Source of the DNA: Deinandra increscens subsp. villosa
Taxonomy: Eukaryota; Streptophyta; Magnoliopsida; Asterales; Asteraceae
Assembly (NCBI GenBank): GCA_039602395.1
Contig: JBCNJP010000010.1
Span: 38,139,874 to 38,203,873 of the forward strand
Direction: 5' to 3'
DNA length: 64,000 bases
The notes under the pieces: generated by a model
Seen by the model: the letters and a program-made list of their open reading frames with translations, nothing else
Database searches by the model: none
What the model was told of the DNA's origin: nothing
Shown here: positions 53,517 to 64,000 of the stretch, piece after piece
Layout of the letters: every line of letters starts with the position of its first letter
Numbering within the stretch: position 1 is the first letter of the stretch
Program-made: the position numbers and the translations under genes

Positions 53517-53520
53517 AGTG

Positions 53521-56428
53521 AGGTCGATTAACCTTTGCTTTTCAGCTTCTTCCGTTCCTCCTAGGTTGTATTCTCTCAACCTCCATTCCACGGATCTCCT
53601 ATTGGCTTCTTCAAACAAGCTTTCAACTACCCAATTCTGTGAAAATAAGTCCAATTCATCTTGAAATTCTTTTGCTAACCTTTCATTCTCAGCAGCAGCT
53701 CTGGCATCTTCCACAAACTTGTTTAGAGCTTCAGATTCTTCTATGTGAACAACCTGATGGATGGTTAAAGCAACACCAGGTCGAACTTGCTCTTTCTCTT
53801 GAATCGGCTCTTCACTCCTCATAGCAATCAGAGTTTGAGAAATGTATTCAGTTTCATCTCTTGGTTGGTCTTCCGGTTGAACTCTTGAAAGCTGGTAAGT
53901 TCCAAATATGGAGTGATTCTTACCGAAAACAGGATCAGGTGTGTTTTCATAAATTTCTATCACCTCTACCTGAGTTTCAGTTTGAACTACCGGTTGATCT
54001 TCCGCTTGGGCATCCGCTTGGACTTCAGCTTAAACCTCAGTCACCATTTGAGGTTTGGTGACTTCAGTTCCCAAGTCAAGAGAATCAATCACCTCTGTTC
54101 CTTCTCCTTCTCCCAATAAGTTCTCATCAACCCCTTCGCTTACAGTTCCTACGACTGTGGTTCCTACACTTAGTTCAGCTTCTATATCTTCAACATTTTC
54201 TGTTGTTGCTTTGCTGGTGGAGGCTTTGTTCTTTTCCACATAATGAAAGGCGTTTTCAGCTGAAAAAATCACATCTTTCAGAAGCCTTGTAATCATATTT
54301 ATATGCTCAGGAAGAGCACCAGCAACAAGCATGGAAGACTGAACCAATTCAGTTAGGGTAGGATCTTCAAATGGCGAGACAGCAATCAGTTGGCTGCTCC
54401 TTACATTCACCCAACTTTCTTCAACTGAGAAAGGTTGAACACCAGATTTCCTGAAGGCAATGGCTCTTACTTCAGTCGGAATTCTCTCATGTTCTTCAAT
54501 TTCTTCCATAGCAGATGTTGAGAGAAGTTTCTCCCCCAATTTGACATTATCATCTTGAATCATGTCTGGGTACTAAGGACATACTTAAGCTTGAATGGGA
54601 ACACCTTGAGCTTTAACCAATGATGTATCAGTGACATTGAGAGTGTCAACCTGTTGTGGGAGAGATTTTTACATTATCGTCAATTCAAGTTGAGTTAAAC
54701 TGTCCTCGACTAGCATTTTACCAGTATCCCTGGACGAAACCAAGTTATCAATCCTAGATTAATCAACCCTGGTACCCATGGCTTCTTGGCACCTGAGACT
54801 CTCTTCTTCCGCTTCAATAGCCTTTGGTTCCAATGAAGGATCCTCAGGTGCTGATTTGGAGAAGATTGTCGCAGTTAGGGTCTTAGCTATGTTACCTGCT
54901 AGCACCAAGGTCCAGTGGGGACACCTGGGCAGCAGCAGCCCTATCTGCATGAATCTCTTCTAAACTCCTGAGATTCACCTCTGGTGAGGAGTGGGGGATC
55001 AATGTATCAAGGTCATGATCCATCATTATGTTCTCATGTAATGAGGTGAGTGAGTTAATAACACCCTCATTTGGATCATAAATGAGTATTTTCACTCCTG
55101 GGTGATAAGGAAGAGAAGTAGGAAGACCTTTCAGATGGGGATTGTGCATCCTTTGCTAATGACTCACCCTCAAATGAAGGTTCATCCCTAATAGATAATC
55201 CCAATTTGGTCAGTTTCTGTTTGGGCTTTTTGCCTATAACGGAGCTAGAAGCGTGGGGTTGGTTAGTGGGCATAGGTGGAGGAGACCTAGGAACTACATT
55301 TCATTGTCTTTTGAAAATGACAGGTGGGGATTCAGATGATGAGTGAGCATGGGTGGTAGTTTTAGCAGTGGACTTCCTCTTCTTGGAATGGTAAGTTTAT
55401 AGTGTAGAGGAAGTGGGGACTAATGTGGGCTCGAAAACTATTGGGTTTATAGTCCTGTCATCATGAGCAGGTTGCTCAAGTGCAGCAACAGTTTCCTTTT
55501 GAACCTCAGCTTGTGCAGGTTTATCAGGAAACTGCCTCGGAATTGGCAGGGGATGGTATGTATCCCTTCCGTGAAATTCTAACTTATTTAAAACTAGGTT
55601 AGGAAAAGTCTTCTCATTGAGAAGTTTTTGGTCCAAAATTGAACCACCCATATTTATTTGAGGGTATTCTTCCCTAAGAATGCAAGTTAGAAACCTAGGA
55701 TACATGTAAAAATAAGATGGCTTGACATTCAGTTTTAGGGCATGAATTGCTAAAGCTTGCTCATCGGCTAGTTCATCGAAACCTCCTTTCTTTGGAGTTT
55801 AGCACACCAAAATTATATGGGCAATGAATCTCCATGTGTATGGAAGTTTCTCCTTTTTGATTGTCTTGCTTGTTTGTGAACCCCCATAGCCTATGGCTCT
55901 GAACAACGGCAGGTACTTCTTAAAATCCACAAAGATATATCCATCTTCATCCCTCAGTTTCAATACTTTTCTAACCTTCGCCTCATCAATTTCCACTTTT
56001 GTGCCCTGTACAGCTGACACAATTGTTTCACCACCATCGCTACCTTCGACTACCTTGGTGTTTGACCAGAATTCCTCCATAGTTTCTTTGAAAATCACCA
56101 CTTCAACTGTCAGCGCGTGATGAAGATGGGACTTTTTCAGGAACTCGATCATGCCGGTATAAACATCGATTTTACTAGGTACTTTGAGATATGCCACCAG
56201 ATTGTGTTCCACTGGGAACTTGGAGTCACTGGTAGGCTTCTTGCCACTTGTGCTCGCTTTGGGAGCCATCGTTTGTTGGATTTGGAGAGAAGATTTGATG
56301 ATTTGTTGGAGGTTATGGAGAGTTTGGAGAGAATTTGGGTGTGGGTTTTGTGAGAAATGAAGAAATGACGGTAATCTAGGGCTTTTTATCTTTTTCGTCG
56401 GTGACGTGGAGGAGAGAGGTTTTAACAC
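53521..56428 (-). pseudogene. Additional ORF of SIRE-like element B
   Basis: A longer copy of the gene at 45390-47014. Blocks: 56428-55799 (MAPKASTSGKKPTSDSKFPV and later FVDFKKYLPLFRAIGYGG), 55705-55397 (MYPRFLTCILREEYPQINMG), 55273-54892, 54563-54030 (LPEHINMITRLLKDVIFSAE) and 53963-53521 (VEDARAAAENERLAKEFQDE). The full protein would exceed 800 residues: a globular N-terminal part, a Ser/Pro- and Glu-rich middle and a helical C-terminal part. The first codons at 56428 precede the homologous MAPKAS start at about 56268. A CACTA insertion at 53520 cuts off the C-terminus. Function is unknown. Confidence 0.75.
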
Positions 56429-57019
56429 AACCGTTCAATAATTGATGTGACTTATGCTTAGCGGTTTATATGGTACAACTCTTTAAAGCATGTCATTATC
56501 CAGAAGGATATTTACTGAAACCTCGGATATTTAATGGTTAAAACTTAATGGGTAATTTAATGTGTATCCGCTTAAAAAGTTGTGCCTTCCGGGTAATTAA
56601 ATGAGAAGTAACTTTTGACCTTTTGACCCGGAAGTTAAAGCGGACCCATTTTCTCCTTTATTTTAAAAGCCAAATTTCTTCCGTTTGAAATTCAAGCGGA
56701 TAATTTTTCCGCTTGGAAGAAATGTTTTCAAAATCATTTTCCACGATTATTACAAAGCATTTTTCCATTTGATGTTCACCCGGAGATTTTCAAAATTTTG
56801 TTTTCCTCACAGGTTGAACCGGAACTTGAAACAGAATGTTAAAACACATGAATTTTGAGAATAATTTGTGTTAAGTTTCATAGTTTGACAAAAGTTACTG
56901 ACTATGAGCTGAAATGATTTTTAATTAACACAAAGATTTTCTTTTTCTTTTTCGTTTTGTATCAAGAGACGGGCTCTTTGAAACAAAGGTCTCTTTTGTT
57001 AAAGGTTTCTGAAAACATT
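56429..57019 (-). mobile_element. Spacer between pol and additional ORF, element B
   Basis: Non-coding, AT-rich, with repeats of GCGGA/CCGG-type motifs. 56429-56622 matches element A up to where A is interrupted at 47368. It may hold the promoter or splice signals for the extra ORF, but I see no clear site. Confidence 0.5.
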
Positions 57020-58510
57020 TTAATAAAAGTTCATCATACCAATTGCTGTGATAAGGTAGAAGAATCTTGCCTCATCAAAAGCCTTAGTGAATAAATTAGC
57101 TAATTGGTTATCAGTATGAACTTTGAGCAGTTTGATCAAATTCTTTTCAGCACAATCTCTAATAAAATGGTACATGATAACAATGTGCTTTGTTATAGAG
57201 TGCTTCACTGGGTTGTTGGTGATTGAGATGGCACTGTTGTTGTCAGAAAACATGGGAGTCTCCATGAATGTGATTCCATAATCTAGCATTTGATTCTGAA
57301 TCCATAGAATTTGACCACAGCAGCTTGAAGCAGCAATGTACTCAACTTCAACAGTAGAAGTGGAAACACAGGTTTGTTTCTTGCATTACCATGAAACAAG
57401 TCTCTCCCCTAAAAACTGACATCCGCTTGAAGTTGATTTCTTGTCCAAATTACAGCCTCCACAGTCGCTATCAGTGAATGCTTTGAAGGTGAAATCAGAA
57501 TTTTTAGGGTACCACAAACCTAATTTAGGTTGGCCCATCTGAATATCCTTCTGACTGCTAACACGTGGGACTCCTTTGGTGATGCTTGATATCTAGCACA
57601 AAGGCAAACACTGAACATAATGTCTAGCCTACATGCTGTGAGATACATCAGTGATCCAATCATTGCTCTATAAAGATGCTCATCCACAGGTTCACCACTA
57701 CAATAACTTATGAGCTTGTGGGATGTGGAAATGGGAATCTTGGTGCTTGAAGTTGACTGCATATCAAAATGTTTAAGCATATCTTGAATGTATTTAGATT
57801 GATTCAAGAAAATACCAGAGTCAGTTTGCTTCACTTGCAGCCCCAAGAAGAAACTGAGTTCTCCTGTATTTCGAACTTTGCTTGCATAAGATCCTCAAAC
57901 TCCTTGCAAAGAACAGAATTGGATGAACCAAAGATGATGTCGTCCACATAAATTGAACCATCAACATGTCTTCTCCAACCTTCTTGATGAACAGTGTTTT
58001 GTCAATTGCTCATCTCCTATACCCATTCTCCAAGAGATAATTGGAAAGGGTTTCATACCATGTGCTAGGAGCTTGTTTGAGACCATACAAAGCTTTCATA
58101 AGCTTACACACCTTGTTAGGATGGTGTGGGTCCTCAAAACCTGGAGGTTGATACACGTACACTTCTTAATCCAACAAGCCATAGAGAAAGGCACTCTTGA
58201 CATCCTATTGGAATACTTGGAAGTTCTTGAATGCAGCATAGGCTAAAAAGATTCTGATGGCTTCTAGTCTTGCTACAGGAGCAAAAACTTCATCATAGTC
58301 AATTCCTTCCTCTTAAGCATACTCTTTCACTACAAGTCTTGCTTTGTTCTTCACTACAATTCCTCTATCATCCTTCTTATTTCTGAACACCCATTTAGTA
58401 CCAATTGGTTCTGCCCCCTTTGGTAAATCAACCAATACCCGCTTTTTGATCTGAAACAATTCCTCTTGCATAGCTTCTACCCAACTGTTATCTTCTAGAG
58501 CATCCATTAC
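57020..58510 (-). pseudogene. Copia RT and RNase H, SIRE-like element B
   Basis: Minus strand. The RT start (58507) reads ALEDNSWVEAMQEELFQIKK and then EPIGTKWVFRNKKDDRG, of the RVT_2 family. Later blocks are LGLQVKQTDSGIFLNQSKYI (57846-57520) and an RNase H end with FSDNNSAISITNNPVKHS and TDNQLANLFTKAFDEARF (57289-57020). Several stops and frameshifts separate them. RT follows integrase in this element, which defines copia order. Confidence 0.88.
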
Positions 58511-59672
58511 CTAGGTAGGAACCTCTTGTGACAGAAAAGCAGCATGCAAATGTTTGCATCAACATATTTACTCCTTGTCAACACAGGGGTCGACATATCT
58601 CCAATAACATTTTCCAACAGATGATACTTGCTGACTCCTCTATCATGGAATATTGGGAATTCATGGCTTCTTTCATTTGTGGGAAAATTGTGGTTGTGGA
58701 ATGATCACATCAGACACAATGTTACCACTAAGTGAAATGGGATTAGGTGTTATGTTCAACTCATGGGGACTAGGAATTGACCCATAGGATTCATGGTCAA
58801 AACTGAGCTCATTTGATGCCAGATCATTTGAGTTTGAAGGCTCTGTGATCCTAGAGTCAGAGTCCTGCAAAGACTCTGAACTGTCATTTTCTAGTTGAAC
58901 TTAAGCCGGAGTTTCAGCAGGTTCCATTTGAACTTGAACCGGAAATTCATCCGCTTGATTTTGAGCCAGAACAACATCTGCTTTAATTTAAATGACTTTA
59001 TAAGTATTGTTCACAACAGTTGGCTTCAATGGCTTCTTGGTGTTAGATGAAAAGAATGAAGTGTCAACGGAAAAGTTCTTTGTATTGTTCCTCTAATGTT
59101 CATTAGCAGACCTGTTGATTTCCTGTACCTGCATAGAATTACTATCAGGCTTTTAACATTTATGTTGAATGCAGTTGTTAGTTCATCAATAACATATAAC
59201 CAAGTGGGCTGAGAAGTAAAGTTGTTCATTGATTTCTCATTAAAGAACACATTCAGTGTTTCTTTAACAACTTTAGTTCTCTTGTGGTATACTCTATATG
59301 CTTTTCACAAATCAGAGTACCCAACAAAATATCCATCATCTGCCTTTTCAGCTAACTTTGGCAATAGCTCATTGGTTATCAAATTTGTAACAGGGCACTC
59401 AAAAGATTTAAATAAATAAATGTTAGGTTTTCTATTTCTCCATAGCCATATGGTGTTTTGTTTTTCCCTTTGACAATTAAAATTCTTTTTTTAGACATCA
59501 TAGGTAGTGTTCACTTCTTCAGTCCAAAAGATCACAGGTAATTTACAATCAGCCAACATTGTCGTGGCAACTTCAATTAAGGTTCTATTTCTCCTTTCAG
59601 CAACTCCATTTTGTTGTGGAGTTCTGGGAGCACTGAAGTGCCTGGTTATCCATTTTTCTTCACAAAATGAAT
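58511..59672 (-). pseudogene. Decayed integrase C-terminal region and linker
   Basis: Broken coding sequence between the integrase core and RT. Short blocks retain integrase-type residues (near 59600, GVAERRNRTLIE-like sequence in one frame), and a Ser/Glu-rich linker (58870-58673, LASNELSFDHESYGSIPSPH) precedes RT. No long frame survives. Confidence 0.65.
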
Positions 59673-60110
59673 TTAAGACATGATTTTTAAGTTAAGTGCC
59701 ATTATCACATCTGATTGTTTTGACTGATTTTCTATCTTGACAACAAGTGTTTTTAACAATTCAGCAGTTTCATCTTTTATTTTTAGAAGGAAAACCCAAG
59801 TGTATCTAGTGAAATAATCAATTATTACAAAACAATATGACCTTTTGCCCAAACTCATTACCCTAGTTGGCCCAAATAGATCCATGTGCAACAACTCTAA
59901 GGGTTAAGAGATAGAACTTTCAGCTTTTGGCTTGAAGGAAGACTTCTGTTGCTTACCCTTGAGGCAAGGCACATAGTGCTCAGAACATGTAAATTGTTTA
60001 GCACGAAGACCCTTGACTAAACCAAGATTGACAATTCTGTTCATGTTCTTGTAGTTCACATGTCCTAGCCTTCTATGCCAAAGATCAGACTCATCAACTT
60101 AGGCCTTGGA
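59673..60110 (-). pseudogene. Copia integrase, zinc region and core start
   Basis: A GAG-pre-integrase-type zinc region (about 60100-59930, RRLGHVNYKNMNRIV and CLKG) leads to the core LLHMDLFGPTRVMSLGKRSY and CFVIIDYFTRYTWVFLL, carrying the first catalytic aspartate (MDLFGP). A stop lies between the two parts near 59908. Confidence 0.82.
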
Positions 60111-60520
60111 TATGAAACAGGCAGTGCCACTTGTAGGTGTATCAACTGACATATCCAATACATACAATCCTTCTTTCCTGGGTGCTCTAAGCAAAATATT
60201 TCCTCAGGAATTTTGACTTCAGATTTTAGTATGATTGCCTCTTTCTTGTTAAACACAACATTTAACCTCTTGTCACACATTTGTGAGACACTGAGTAGGT
60301 TGAAATTTAATGTACCAACAAGATTAACTCTATTAAAACTTACTGAACCATTTGTAACATCTCCTCTAGCTGAGATGTACCCCTTGTTGCTTCCAAAGGT
60401 AACAGCTCCTCCATTGAATGTTTTTGTGTTTTCTAGGATATTTTTATTTCCTGTCATATGACTGGTGCATCCACAGTTAACGATCCACAGTCGATCTTGA
60501 CTCTTATTTTGCACCTGCAC
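60111..60520 (-). pseudogene. Copia aspartic protease with lost active site
   Basis: Frame from 60520: LWIVNCGCTSHMTGNKNILE, then GAVTFGSNKGYISARGDVTN and VNLVGTLNFNLLSVSQMCDK. In copia proteases the motif is VDSGCTSHMTG. Here D is N and S is C (VNCGCTS), so the catalytic aspartate is missing and the enzyme would be inactive even if expressed. Confidence 0.88.
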
Positions 60521-60800
60521 ATGTCACAAACTTATTAATTTTTGTAAGGAACACAAGCCTTTGTGGTCTTGGTTCTTCCCAATGCATCATTATACTTGTA
60601 CTCTTTTAGTACTAAAGTATTTAAAATAGGTGCTCAGTGAGCAAGTCATCATTCTCAAGGTCTAAATTTTGATAAGAACCTTGTTGATGAAATTTCTCAC
60701 TTCCTATTTTTTATTTTCTTTCCAATGCTTTTCTCTCTCTGAATTCTCTAAACTTCCTCTGTTTGCTTGTCTCAGTTTTCACAAAATCATTATTGGGAAA

Positions 60801-61559
60801 TTAGTTATGACTTTGGACTCTAGTTCTTTTTGGTGAAGCAACATACTTATGTGATGCAAAGCTGTTTTTGACAAATTTTGCACTTTGAAGCGGAGCAGTG
60901 GAAGTTCCGCTTGAACTAGCTACAAAATCATTTTGACCAAAATTTCTATTACTTTGGAAAAAGTTTTGAGGATTGACTTTTCCTCTTGAAGGGTTTCTCC
61001 TTCCTTGACTTTCAAACACCTCAAAATTTTCACTAAACTTCACAAACGGTCTTTGTTTCAAAGCAGTGACATACCTAAAGTTTTTCTTGTTTTCTAGTTG
61101 AACTTGAGTTCGAGCGAAGAAATGTTCCGCTTGAACTTCAGCCGGAAATTTGTTTTGTTTGAAAATTGAGAAACTTCCATTTCTTTCATTACCAATTAAA
61201 ACCTGATTTGAATTTGACTCAAAATGTTTACCTGTATGATTTTTAACAAGTGAAACTTTTCTTGCTAGCCTCTTAGCCAGATTTTGACTTTTCACAGTTT
61301 TAGGTTTTACAGCTTGGTTTCTGTTCAGAGGGTTAGAATAACAATCAGCAGCTAAGTGACCAATTTTACCACAAACTATACACTCTGGGATTCTAGGGGA
61401 ATCATATGACAGAGTGTATCTAGGGGATTTCTCATTAGTTTCTTGACTGAAAAGAGTTCTACCAGTAGTTTGACCCTTGCCAGTTTTAACAATTCTCCTA
61501 ACCTTTGACTCTTTAGGTTCATAAAATATGGGTGGAGGCACTTTAAGCCTTGGTTTCAA
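60801..61559 (-). pseudogene. Gag-pol linker with second zinc knuckle, element B
   Basis: 252 codons, basic and Ser/Asn-rich, with a CCHC knuckle CIVCGKIGHLAADC near residue 62. It is preceded by an in-frame stop at about 61560 from the coiled-coil block. It occupies the same place as 24192-25136 in the gag-only element. 60521-60800 between this and the protease is degraded coding sequence. Confidence 0.75.
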
Positions 61560-61562
61560 AAT

Positions 61563-62261
61563 CTATGATTGATCAACTACTACAGAGGTGCTTGCGGTAG
61601 TGATTTCAGTTTTAACAGTTTCACATTTTTCTTTAACAACTGTCACAGAAGCAGTGTTATCAACAACTAAGCTGACTATGCTATCAGTTTGTAGGGCAGG
61701 AATTGGCTCAATTACAGGTAAATAGTCACCTGATGGTTTGACATAGTTGTAACCAATCCCATTTTTGCCAAACATAGCACCTTTCCAAAGTTTTTCAGCC
61801 TTTTCATTTGCTTTTTGGAATTTATCACAGGTAAATTGAGCTTCAGTTAGCTTTACCTCAAGAGCACCCACATCTGCCTTAGCATGTTGGGTCTCCTTCC
61901 TTGAGGCGTTCAACTTGGAGATTAGATCATCAGTCTAAGTTTCTAGATTTGAGTTTGTTTGTTTCAGTTTCTCAATTTCTTCATTTAAAGCAGTTACTTT
62001 AGAAATGTATGAATTTTCTGTCTTCCTAAAGCATTATTTTAATTCGTTGAGGTTTGAAACTTCTTCTATTAACTCAGAATTGTGATTCTTGTATCTTTCC
62101 ACTTGTTCAATGCAAGCAGGAGAGCACAAGTGTGTTAACACTTTCTCAGGAATAGGTCTTACCTGAGATGATAACTCTTTCTTAGCCATGAGTGCATGGT
62201 TGATTGGCTCAAAATCTGCAATAACATCTTCCCATTCAACAAACTCCGTTTGGTTTGCCAC
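61563..62261 (-). pseudogene. Coiled-coil spacer of SIRE-like gag, element B
   Basis: Two blocks: 62261-62034 (EQVERYKNHNSELIEEVSNL) and 61913-61563 (VGALEVKLTEAQFTCDKFQK, NEKAEKLWKG). Stops lie between them. Heptad-like residues predict a coiled coil between the first and second zinc knuckles, as in 25082-25939. Confidence 0.65.
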
Positions 62262-63403
62262 AACTGCAGTTGAGAACTGTTGTTTTTACTTTCGCTTGGT
62301 TTTGGCGGTGTTGGCTGTGAGTTTGAAAAACCATTGGTGTTGTTTTTCTTGTAGCTGTTGCTGTTCTGATGATTGCTTCCTTGACTCTTCCCATGAGTTT
62401 GATTATGATACTGACCTTCTTTTCTTGGACTTGAACACTCTCTTGCGAAATGACCCAATTGGTGACAGTTATAACACTTAACCTTACTTTTGTCAAGGCC
62501 AATGAATGCATTTTTGCCTCCTTTGTAAGTTCTCCCAGTTCGTTTATAGAAACATTGGGCTCTTACTAAGACCATAGCAAGTTGTGTCATAATGTCCATC
62601 TCTTCTATGTCATATTCTCCAATACACTCAATATCTTCACGTGTGAAGTTGGAGTGTGAGTCAGAAACTACAAAAGCATGATGGTTGTTCTCAAAGTTAT
62701 GAGACACAGTTTCAGAAAAATTTGAGTTTATATTTCTTTGAGTTCGAAATTCATTTGTCACAAGAGCAGTGGATTGAGGCTGAGTTGGTTCAGATACTGA
62801 GTTTTGTTTAAGGTTAATTTCCATCTCATAGTCACATAAAATACCATGGAGTTCACTCAGTTTCATTTTCTTTAGGTTTTTGCACTCTCTTATACTTACT
62901 GAATAAACAGCCCACATAGAAGGTAATGACCTAAGAAACTTTCTGTTAACATCAGCCTGTTCCAGAGTTACACCAGCTTTGCAATTGAAATCTTTGTATT
63001 TTTGATTCAAAATTTCCTTTTTATTTTCTTTTACCTCACTTGTTCCTTCATACATCTCACTAAGAGCATTACAGAGTTCAAGACCCATTTTGTACCCCTT
63101 AAAACCAATTAAAATGGAGTTAGGTAGTGCAGCTTGCAAGATCCAGTAGGCCTTGAAGTTAGGCCATAGTTGTTTGTGGTCTATGTCGGTAAATTTTCAA
63201 GTGGTTTTGGAATACGAATTTCTTCATCATCTGCTGCTGGAACAGTTACAACAATGGGACCTTCAGTCATAGATTTCCAAACGGTAATCTAAGTTACGAA
63301 CAAACCCTTCCATACGGAGCTTCCATGTGTCAAAGTCCTCTAGAGTGAACATGGAGGTTTTGTTGGTGCTACCGTTTGAAGTTACAAGACTGAGATCGTT
63401 CAT
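62262..63403 (-). pseudogene. SIRE-like copia gag, element B
   Basis: The true start is probably ATG at 63403 (MNDLSLVTSNGSTNKTSMFT, then LEDFDTWKLRMEGFVRNLDY). Frameshifts near 63290 and 63190 precede the long open block from 63139. That block has LCNALSEMYEGTSEVKENKK, ADVNRKFLRSLPSMWAVYSV and the zinc knuckle CYNCHQLGHFAREC, then a Ser/Asn-rich tail. It belongs to the UBN2/copia gag families but differs from the gag of the smaller copia elements in this window. Confidence 0.85.
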
Positions 63404-63481
63404 TTTGTAAATCTTTTGAGAAAGAAAAGCTTAAAACAGTAAAGTAGACAAGTAAATATCAACTTTGAAGCACTAAACAAA

Positions 63482-63493
63482 GTTCTGATACCA
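63482..63493 (-). promoter_or_regulatory. Primer binding site of SIRE-like element B
   Basis: GTTCTGATACCA, the reverse of TGGTATCAGAAC, a one-base variant of the Met-tRNA site, lies one base inside the LTR. Confidence 0.8.
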
Positions 63494-63494
63494 T

Positions 63495-64000
63495 TGAAAA
63501 ACAGAGGTGGTGATCAAATACCTTGGTTAGGGAAGTGGATCGATACTTTGTGTACTCGTTTTATGAAACAAATGAACACCCGGACAAGAACATCGATGGT
63601 TTTTGAGATGTGATGAGGATGAGCAAAGCTAGTAGACATACTTAGATGATAAACAAGATGTAGTAGATAATATTAACCGATGATTACAATACCTACCCCA
63701 CGCATCCCGGGTCTCATGAACAAGTGTGTGTTCATGAACCCTTACAAACTTCTAAAGAATCCATGACTAACTCTCTCTCTATCACTCATCATCATCGCCT
63801 CCTACCATCACTTTTATCACGACTGAAACTCATGTTTTTTAGCATGTTTTCGTTCTTCATTAGCCCAGTTAAGTGTGTGGGTAATGAGACAAAAATTGTA
63901 GTGTATTTATGGGTCTATGACATGTAGGTGTGGATACATGGGATAGATATATGTATGATGAGAAAGTGAATATTTGACAAAAAAAAGAAAGGCCTGGACT
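63495..64000 (-). mobile_element. 5' LTR of SIRE-like element B, incomplete
   Basis: Starts TGAAAAACAGAGGTGG and parallels the LTR at 32773-33304 for about 290 bp (GATCAAATACCTTGGTT, ATGAACAAGTGTGTGTTC). It diverges after CACTCATCA near 63790 and runs off the window. The frame 63724-63927 is in LTR sequence and is not a gene. Confidence 0.8.

Larger units (their letters stand above)
51750..53520 (+). mobile_element. En/Spm-type CACTA transposon, 3' part
   Basis: The right end is CCCTAATTTCTTGTAGTG, the reverse of the classic CACTACAAGAAATTAGGG terminus. It is preceded by about 0.7 kb of subterminal repeats and two exons of a TNP1-like protein. The left end is lost in or beyond the gap. It interrupts the additional ORF of SIRE-like element B at 53521. 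Confidence 0.88.

Noticed and set aside
32773..64000. One giant SIRE-like element from the LTR at 32773 to the LTR at 63495
   Set aside because: The additional ORF occurs twice (45390-47014 and 53521-56428) with clear divergence, so two separate elements are needed.

Overview
This window is a piece of plant nuclear heterochromatin made almost entirely of nested transposable elements. I found no convincing intact host gene. Introns with GT-AG borders, CACTA transposons, Ty1/copia and Ty3/gypsy LTR retrotransposons with a Met-tRNA-type primer site (TGGTATCAGAGC), a tRNA-derived SINE-like unit and TA-microsatellite-linked MITEs all point to a flowering plant. The retroelement protein types, above all the copia additional ORF beginning MAPKASTSGKK, suggest a eudicot, probably Asteraceae; this is inference from family resemblance. 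A 500-N scaffold gap lies at 51250-51749.

Region 1 (1-14791): a 5,320-bp block (1-5320) recurs at 6634-11953 with only two differences seen by eye. The main object here is a 7,525-bp CACTA transposon (7267-14791, TIR CACTACGTCAAAAATG, TSD CTA) inserted in an old reversed gypsy LTR. I see no transposase in it. It carries intron-containing fragments of at least four unrelated host genes, all on the plus strand: the peroxisomal import receptor PEX5, a TRF4/PAPD5-like non-canonical poly(A) polymerase, an auxin response factor (ARF) and a Raf-like MAPKKK. An 817-bp hAT-like MITE sits inside one TRF4 exon. A truncated copy of the transposon occupies 634-5320. Between the copies lie a copia gag start, primer site and LTR on the minus strand.

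Region 2 (14792-22138): remains of gypsy LTRs, a tandem tRNA-derived SINE-like repeat (17085-17445), and TA-repeat-bounded inverted-repeat elements (17617-18892).

Region 3 (21110-33504): a decayed minus-strand chromovirus-type gypsy element. Its LTR is split by a 5,953-bp copia-type element (22144-28096, TSD TCAGT) that has a two-part gag with two zinc knuckles but no pol. A copia LTR and leader (31400-32772) and the 3' LTR of a SIRE-like copia (32773-33304) follow.

Region 4 (33505-44437): a nearly full-length Tekay-type gypsy element with 2.7-kb LTRs and TSD GTGTC. Its gag-pol runs in one frame broken by four stop codons.

Region 5 (44438-64000): two minus-strand SIRE-like copia elements, each with an additional ORF downstream of pol; the second also keeps decayed pol, gag and part of its 5' LTR. 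Between them are a GC-rich LTR fragment, a plus-strand copia LTR plus gag, an inverted copia LTR, the gap, and the 3' half of an En/Spm CACTA element (51750-53520). Nesting order can be read from target-site duplications.
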